Positions 60,271 to 64,000 of a DNA stretch of 64,000 nt are shown here, one piece after another. Source of the DNA: Actinomycetes bacterium (GTDB lineage Bacteria; Actinomycetota; Acidimicrobiia; Acidimicrobiales; Aldehydirespiratoraceae); NCBI GenBank assembly GCA_024276495.1, contig JAJRXC010000013.1, positions 98,487 through 162,486 of the forward strand, given 5' to 3'. The notes beneath the pieces are model-generated. The model was not told the DNA's origin. It ran no database searches and saw only the letters and a list, made by a program, of their open reading frames with translations. Numbering within the stretch: the stretch's first letter is position 1; the number at the start of each line of letters is the position of its first letter. The position numbers and the translations under genes were made by a program.

Positions 60271-60292
60271 CGTGCCCCTTGCTTGGGGCACG
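60271..60292 (-). terminator. GC-rich hairpin after the antitoxin gene
   Basis: CGTGCCCC and GGGGCACG form an 8-bp stem with a 6-base loop, about 43 bp beyond the antitoxin stop. No T tract follows. It probably ends the toxin-antitoxin transcript before the attachment site. The same 270-bp gap (60065-60334) otherwise holds only the tRNA fragment and repeated GCCCCTT motifs. Confidence 0.4.
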
Positions 60293-60334
60293 TTGGGGGC
60301 ACGAATCGAGTTGGGCGTCCGGCGCCCGGTTGTC

Positions 60335-60679
60335 TCACGCGGAGCGCTGCGAGGGGGCGGTTCGACTCTTGTCGGCGCCATGGGTGCTCAGCAGAGAGGT
60401 TCGCCGCCGGCCCTGCACGACGGAGACTTCGAGGCGGGCGCCGAGCGCGGTGACGTACTGCTCGAGCACGTCGATGGTTACGTTGCGTGAGCGTTCGATG
60501 GCGGCGATGCGCGGCTGGGATACGCCGATGCGTTTGGCCAGCTCTCGCTGGGAGATCCCCGCCCTCTCGCGAAGGGCCGTGAGCCCGGCCGCGAGACGAA
60601 GCTCGTCCTCGACCTCTCGGACACGTTCCTCGGCGCCGCGGGCATCGAGGACCTTCTTTTCCCACTGATTGAGACTCAT
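60335..60679 (-). CDS. XRE-family antitoxin (HigA-like)
   Basis: 114 residues. The HTH region is GLTALRERAGISQRELAKRIGVSQPRIAAIERSR, described here by its ends. A helical N-terminus (EERVREVEDELRLAAGL) and a C-terminal arm (LGARLEVSVVQGRRR) complete the HigA/Gp-type antitoxin. ATG 60679 overlaps the toxin stop (ATGA), so the order is toxin first. It would neutralise the RelE-like toxin and repress the operon. Confidence 0.85.
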   Translation of the reverse strand: MSLNQWEKKVLDARGAEERVREVEDELRLAAGLTALRERAGISQRELAKRIGVSQPRIAAIERSRNVTIDVLEQYVTALGARLEVSVVQGRRRTSLLSTHGADKSRTAPSQRSA

Positions 60680-61125
60680 CGTCGCTTTCCCTTCCTCGTC
60701 CTGGTCTTCTTCGAAGGCTTGTTGGCTGGTGATGTGCTGCGCTTGGAGGCAAGTTTGTCCTGGTGGTCATCGAACCGGTCGTCGGCGAGCGGGATGTTGA
60801 CCTCGTACCAGCCCCGCCAGTTGTCACTCTTGTCACCGCCGACCAGTAGGATCGCTTCCCGCTCCAGATCGAAGGCGAAGAGGACCCGGATCTCGGTCCG
60901 GCCGGTTGACCCTGGGCGGAGCTCCTTCATGTTGTTGTGTCTGCTTCCCTTGACCGTGTCCCCCAACGGACGGCCCAGAGTCGGTCCTTGGTCCCGGAGC
61001 ACACGCACTGCGGCCAACAGCGCTTCTGCGTCGGCCTGCTCGAGTTGGTCTGCCCACTGCTCGCAGGCAGGGTGGAACTCGACGGACCAGTCCGGCACGC
61101 CGATAATAGTATCGTTATTGGCCAT
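60676..61125 (-). CDS. RelE/ParE-family toxin (HigB/Gp49-like)
   Basis: 149 residues from ATG 61125. It has the phage-derived Gp49/HigB pattern: PDWSVEFHPACEQWADQL, MKELRPGSTGRTEIRVLFAF and DLEREAILLVGGDKSDNWRG, ending YEVNIPLADDRFDDHQDKLA. Such toxins cleave mRNA on the ribosome. A basic tail (SKKTRTRKGKRR) extends the usual length. With the overlapping XRE gene it forms a type II module next to the attachment site, where it could stabilise the element. Confidence 0.85.
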   Translation of the reverse strand: MANNDTIIGVPDWSVEFHPACEQWADQLEQADAEALLAAVRVLRDQGPTLGRPLGDTVKGSRHNNMKELRPGSTGRTEIRVLFAFDLEREAILLVGGDKSDNWRGWYEVNIPLADDRFDDHQDKLASKRSTSPANKPSKKTRTRKGKRR

Positions 61126-61189
61126 CCGGGGCAACCCCTTTCGGCCCCGACGTTCGCCCCGGGGCCTTCGCCTGGCGCAGAGCGCTCGC

Positions 61190-61498
61190 TCAGTGCCCGT
61201 GCCTCCGGTTCGCCTGAGGTACGCGTTGGGCCTCGATCCAAGCGTCGACGTCATCGGGGTGGAATCGCACGAACTTCCCGATTTTGAGGAATGGGATGCG
61301 CCGCTCCTCGATGAGTCGGCGAACGAACCGCTCGGTCACGCCGAGGCGAGCCGCCGACTCGTCGGCTCCGAGGAGAGCATCTACCCCGGTGCTTCGGCCT
61401 GGCATCGGGCTGCGCCCGGGAGCTGAGCGGGAGGTCTCCCTTGACGCGAGCCGGACCGCGTCAGGAATCGGTGATCGGCGTGCGGGCTTCTTGTCCAT
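61190..61498 (-). CDS. Excisionase-like helix-turn-helix protein
   Basis: 102 residues (start may be ATG 61405). The conserved part is LLGADESAARLGVTERFVRR then FLKIGKFVRFHPDDVDAWIE, the MerR-like winged helix of excisionase and SinI-type DNA-binding proteins. In many actinobacterial elements this gene directly precedes the integrase. Here the toxin-antitoxin pair lies in that position and no integrase is seen. Confidence 0.75.
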   Translation of the reverse strand: MDKKPARRSPIPDAVRLASRETSRSAPGRSPMPGRSTGVDALLGADESAARLGVTERFVRRLIEERRIPFLKIGKFVRFHPDDVDAWIEAQRVPQANRRHGH

Positions 61499-61605
61499 CT
61501 CTGGTAGCTGTGGGGCAGCGGCGCGGCGGTTTGGGACACGAGCAATCGATCCCGCGTCCCCGCGAGATCACTCAACGTGGCGGTTTCGATCTCGCGTCAT
61601 CTCAC

Positions 61606-61628
61606 ATTGGAGGTTCGGAACGAACCTC
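61606..61628. repeat. Perfect 10-bp inverted repeat upstream of the excisionase gene
   Basis: TGGAGGTTCG (61606-61615) and CGAACCTCCA (61619-61628) with a 3-base centre. It lies ~110 bp upstream of the excisionase ORF in a 262-bp gap (61499-61760) that shows no gene. It could be an operator for an element repressor or a hairpin in the leader. Confidence 0.45.
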
Positions 61629-61760
61629 CAGTTGTGTCTCCAGTTTTCCCGTACGTGAGGAGGACCTGCGTGGCGGACACGCTCGGTGAGCGAACGGCTG
61701 GGCCTGGCGCGAGGCGTGGTCGGCTGCGGTGTGGCCCGGGCGGCGGGCCATGCAGGGCGG

Positions 61761-62030
61761 CTATCGGTCGAGGTCGGCGAACGGGCTGGGCTCGCCAGGC
61801 GGGCGACCGTATGCGGTGTCGTTGTAGCAGTCGATGTGGCAGTGGGTCTCGATGAGGCAGCGCTGATCGGCTGTGAGGTGGGGGAAGGCGTCCTTGGCGG
61901 TGAACTGGCCGGTGTGGAATGCGTTCAGGGCCGCGGTGGGAAGGTTGAAGGTTTCCCAGCGGGCGCAGCCGGCGCAGCGGCCTTCCCAGAGGTAGTCGCC
62001 GGTCGCGGTGCCGGTGGGGTTGGTTGGCAT
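61761..62030 (-). CDS. Small element-encoded protein, possible zinc binder
   Basis: 89 residues from ATG 62030. YLWEGRCAGCARWETFNLPT has a C-x-x-C pair, and CLIETHCHIDCYNDTAYG has clustered Cys and His that could complete a metal site. Similar short proteins are common in actinobacterial integrative elements but have no known role. The upstream 273-bp gap (62031-62303) shows no gene. Confidence 0.55.
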   Translation of the reverse strand: MPTNPTGTATGDYLWEGRCAGCARWETFNLPTAALNAFHTGQFTAKDAFPHLTADQRCLIETHCHIDCYNDTAYGRPPGEPSPFADLDR

Positions 62031-62303
62031 GGTCGGGTTCCTGTGGTTCGAGGGCGAACGAAGCGGTGCTTCGCTTCGATGGATGCCGAACTGCCAGCGG
62101 GTGAGGGACGGGGTCAAGGGGCGCCGCACGGCGCTCACGTGGTGACGTCTGGAGGTGACGCAACCGGTCGGACGCAGGAGCGGACGCGACGAGCACGACC
62201 ATCGGGTACGGTCCCCGCAGGGGTCGGGCGTTGCCTGCAGGACGGCCTTGACGTCGGCCCTCGACCGAGGGCACCACGGTGGCGCTGCCGGCTCCGGTCA
62301 CCG

Positions 62304-62462
62304 TCAGCTCGCCACCGTTGCTGTCGTGTGGGCGGCGAGTTGGTCGATCCTGGCGATCTCGTCGGGTGTGAGCCCGGCTTCGGGCGCGATCCGGGCGATG
62401 AGGCGCAGCACCCGGGCGGTGTCGGATTCGAGCCTGCGGTGGAGTTCGTTGTCGGTGGTCAT
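62304..62462 (-). CDS. Very small element protein (52 residues)
   Basis: The frame from ATG 62462 reads MTTDNELHRRLESDTARVL and ends AAHTTATVAS. It is helical and charged. It lies 68 bp downstream of ssb on the same strand. No family is recognised. Its size and spacing are consistent with a real small gene, but support is limited. Confidence 0.4.
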   Translation of the reverse strand: MTTDNELHRRLESDTARVLRLIARIAPEAGLTPDEIARIDQLAAHTTATVAS

Positions 62463-62530
62463 GTCGGGGTGCTTTCGAGCCGGGTTGGGAGCGGACCGGC
62501 TTCCCCGACCGGTCCGCTCCCAGGCTTTGG

Positions 62531-62869
62531 CTACGAGTCCTCCTCGTCGGCTGCCTCGTTGGTGGAGGCGGTCGGGGTTGAGAGGTAGGTGACTCGGGTG
62601 CCGACGACTTCGAGTCGTTCCCGACGGTTGCCGGCCTCGTCGGTCCACTGGGACTGCGAGAGGCGTCCGACGATGGCGACCAGGCGGCCCTTGGCCAGGT
62701 ACTTGTGGTGGTTCTCGGCGGCGCTGCCGAAGCACTTCACCGGGATGAAGTCGGCTCCTTCGGCGCTGCCCCGGTCGACCGCTACCCGGAAGGTGGCGAT
62801 GGCGGTGCCTTTGGGGGTGTCGAGGCGGACGTCGGTGGCCAGGCGGCCGACGATGGTGAGGTTGTTCAT
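62531..62869 (-). CDS. ssb: Single-stranded DNA-binding protein (element copy)
   Basis: 112 residues from ATG 62869, with AAGGAG upstream. The OB fold begins MNNLTIVGRLATDVRLDTPK, with FRVAVDRG, FIPVKCFGSAAENHHKYLAK and RLVAIVGRLSQSQW. The short acidic tail ends EAADEEDS, without the DDDIPF-type tip of chromosomal SSB. It protects single strands during transfer or replication of the element. Confidence 0.88.
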   Translation of the reverse strand: MNNLTIVGRLATDVRLDTPKGTAIATFRVAVDRGSAEGADFIPVKCFGSAAENHHKYLAKGRLVAIVGRLSQSQWTDEAGNRRERLEVVGTRVTYLSTPTASTNEAADEEDS

Positions 62870-63180
62870 GACTGGGTTGCTCCTTGGTTGGTGTCCCGGT
62901 GGTTCCGGGGTGTTCGAAGCGGCATCAGCCACGAGGAGAAAGCGAGCTGCAACTGCACCCGCAGGGTGAGCGAGGAGATTCCCGCGGACCTCGCAGCCCG
63001 GCGAACGTCAGTGAGCGGACCCGTAGGGCGGGTGAGAATGCTGGAGCGGGAATACCGCAGCGGTGGTTGCGGCGCAGCGGTCTCGTGGCAGCGTGCGGTT
63101 CGCACACACGGCCCGGACCCGCCGAGGCCACCCGGAGCGGCCCGGTGAACGATCGACGGCGTTCGGGTGACTGGCAGCTG
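62870..63180. other. 311-bp gap upstream of ssb with no recognisable gene
   Basis: No frame has family-like sequence and no RNA gene is recognised. It holds the ssb ribosome-binding site (AAGGAG) and several short GC inverted repeats (for example around CCCTACGGG and CCCTGCGGG). A promoter for ssb is the likely content. Confidence 0.4.
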
Positions 63181-63396
63181 TCATGCCGCGGTGGACCACC
63201 AGGTGTCCCAGACGCTGCCGGGGTGCAGTCCAGCGGCCACGGCGACCCGGTCGGCCTGCAACTCGGTCAGTCCTGAGGCTCGCCAGCGCCACACCGTTCG
63301 GGCCGACACTCCGAGCCGCATGGCGATCGTGGCTGTCGATGCGGGCCCGAGGTGGGCCTCGATGGCGTCGAATGCGAAACGACGGTCGACGCTCAC
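63181..63396 (-). CDS. Small helix-turn-helix protein
   Basis: 71 residues from GTG 63396. The pattern FAFDAIEAHLGPASTATIAM, then RLGVSARTVWRWRASGLTEL with a helix-turn-helix and WDTWW near the end, resembles phage or element regulators. Its start overlaps the stop of the zinc-ribbon gene upstream (GTGA), so the two are coupled. Confidence 0.65.
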   Translation of the reverse strand: MSVDRRFAFDAIEAHLGPASTATIAMRLGVSARTVWRWRASGLTELQADRVAVAAGLHPGSVWDTWWSTAA

Positions 63397-63569
63397 GAGA
63401 CGGCCTCAATATCGTGACGGCATTGCGGGCAGCACGCTTCGTGGTAGTCGCCGCTGGTGAGATCGAGACGGTCGGCGTCGCTGTCGCTGACACAGTGGCG
63501 CCACACCCACTCGTCGCCGACGATGGGCTGCTCGCAGGCCTGGCATGTCTCGGCGTGGGGGCGGGTCAT
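63393..63569 (-). CDS. Small zinc-ribbon protein (58 residues)
   Basis: The frame from ATG 63569 reads MTRPHAETCQACEQPIVGDE and ends HEACCPQCRHDIEAVS. C-x-x-C at the start and C-C-x-x-C at the end, with His between, make a likely zinc site. ATG overlaps the end of the upstream ArdC fragment and its stop overlaps the HTH gene (GTGA), which supports a real gene although it is short. Confidence 0.6.
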   Translation of the reverse strand: MTRPHAETCQACEQPIVGDEWVWRHCVSDSDADRLDLTSGDYHEACCPQCRHDIEAVS

Positions 63570-63859
63570 GCTGCGACCTCGCCGTCGGTGCCCTGGCTGT
63601 AGGCGGCGAGATGATCCACGGCGGCCTGGGCCTTGGCGGCCACCACGAACAGCGCCTTGGAGTCTTCGTTCAGGATCTGCAGCCAGTGGCCGAGGTAGGC
63701 GGCGTGATCTGGCCGGGGGCTGTTGGAGATCCCGAGCCGGGCCGTCGCGAACGCTGCGCCCAACTCGGCGACCAGTTCCTCGGCGGCGTAGGCGTCATCA
63801 CCGAAGCGGCGACCCATCTCCCGGTCGAGGCGACGGCGATGCCCGCTCCAGTGCACCAA
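63566..63859 (-). pseudogene. C-terminal fragment of an ArdC-like antirestriction protein
   Basis: 97 residues match the end of the ArdC-type zincin: VHWSGHRRRLDREMGRRFGD, AYAAEELVAELGAAFATARL and AYLGHWLQILNEDSKALF. The residues just before the GTG read stop-ELVHWSGH, so the metal motif HExxH has lost its first His and all upstream sequence. Bases 63860-64000 do not encode any ArdC. The gene is therefore cut at this point by recombination or by a contig misjoin. It cannot be active. Confidence 0.7.
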
Positions 63860-64000
63860 CTCTTATCCGCACCAGCGGGCGTCCTGCGACTGGAATCGCG
63901 AGCGTGTGGTTGGGTCGGCGCGGTGAGTCGGTCGGAGCTGGCTGGACTTCTGGGGCGTGTCTGGCGCCCGCGGCGCGGGCCGGTGATCAGAGCAGGTCGA

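Larger units (their letters stand above)
60135..64000. mobile_element. Left boundary region of an integrative element (continues beyond window)
   Basis: Starting at the tRNA-Ala fragment, the gene content changes to a toxin-antitoxin pair, an excisionase-like HTH protein, small zinc-binding or HTH proteins, an Ssb and an ArdC fragment. All of these are encoded on the minus strand. These are typical cargo and maintenance genes of actinobacterial integrative elements. No integrase or relaxase is within the window. The ArdC truncation shows at least one rearrangement. Confidence 0.65.

Noticed and set aside
63923..64000. Possible plus-strand gene start (VSRSELAGLLGRVWRPRRG) at the right edge
   Set aside because: Only 26 codons are visible, no ribosome-binding site is clear and no family is recognised, so it is not listed as a gene.

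Overview
The window is 64 kb of high-GC DNA from an actinobacterium. It most resembles the class Acidimicrobiia (Ilumatobacter-like relatives). The signs are an overall GC well above 60%, actinobacterial signature genes (CrgA, a DevR/DosR-type regulator, an IlvX-like enzyme), leaderless promoters, and secreted proteins with the degenerate SLH-like repeats (TR-x-QM-x-x-FL) that are abundant in that class. This placement is inferred from gene content, not from a phylogeny.

Left part (1-28.2 kb), housekeeping and metabolism. A membrane acyltransferase with an SGNH domain is cut by the left edge. It is followed by a glutamine-synthetase-like ligase coupled to an iron alcohol dehydrogenase, a secreted beta-helix protein, YaaA, and an unusual three-gene operon (6.1-11.3 kb) encoding a large membrane protein with a papain/C39-like C-terminal domain. 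Next come a broken DUF3179 lipoprotein, two amidohydrolases, an SDR, a MOSC protein, an IlvX-like ThDP enzyme, a GlcD-like oxidase, PEP carboxylase, an enoyl-CoA hydratase, a glycoside hydrolase, a diguanylate cyclase, a DJ-1/PfpI protein and a D-amino-acid-type aminotransferase.

At 28.26-29.37 kb one AbiEi/DUF559-type gene is flanked by imperfect inverted repeats of about 65 bp, each with an internal palindrome, and the unit abuts tRNA-Gly(CCC). It looks like a small, possibly undescribed mobile unit.

The region 29.5-43.9 kb reads as a DosR-like dormancy/hypoxia regulon. It holds a PAS histidine kinase, a receiver-like protein with its phospho-acceptor lost, a PfkB kinase, DevR/DosR, two universal stress proteins, a flavin-binding PNPOx-like protein, a CBS-pair protein, a beta-CASP metallo-hydrolase and an Rv2004c-like APH/P-loop fusion. 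Four sites of the form GGG-x-C-N4-G-x-CC(C/T) were found. Three lie exactly 36 bp from the start codon of the first gene of an operon, with a -10-like hexamer six bases before that codon. This suggests leaderless, DosR-activated transcription. tdk, dcd, crgA, a degenerate thiolase, DoxX and two lipoproteins are interspersed.

From 43.9 to 50.4 kb lies a cox cluster: coxD-coxE on the minus strand, then coxG-S-L-M on the plus strand. CoxL carries the form II motif AYRGAGR. Two large secreted proteins with SLH-like repeats follow, then an ALDH / iron-ADH / luciferase-like oxidoreductase group.

The right end (60.1-64.0 kb) is the edge of an integrative element. A 48-nt 3' piece of tRNA-Ala marks the attachment site. 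Inward of it lie a RelE/HigB-HigA-type pair, an excisionase-like HTH protein, small element genes, an Ssb, and a truncated ArdC-like antirestriction gene broken exactly at its HExxH motif. No integrase lies in the window.

Several genes carry single-base frameshifts (DUF3179, DUF559, and two in the beta-CASP gene). They may be genuine decay or uncorrected sequencing indels.
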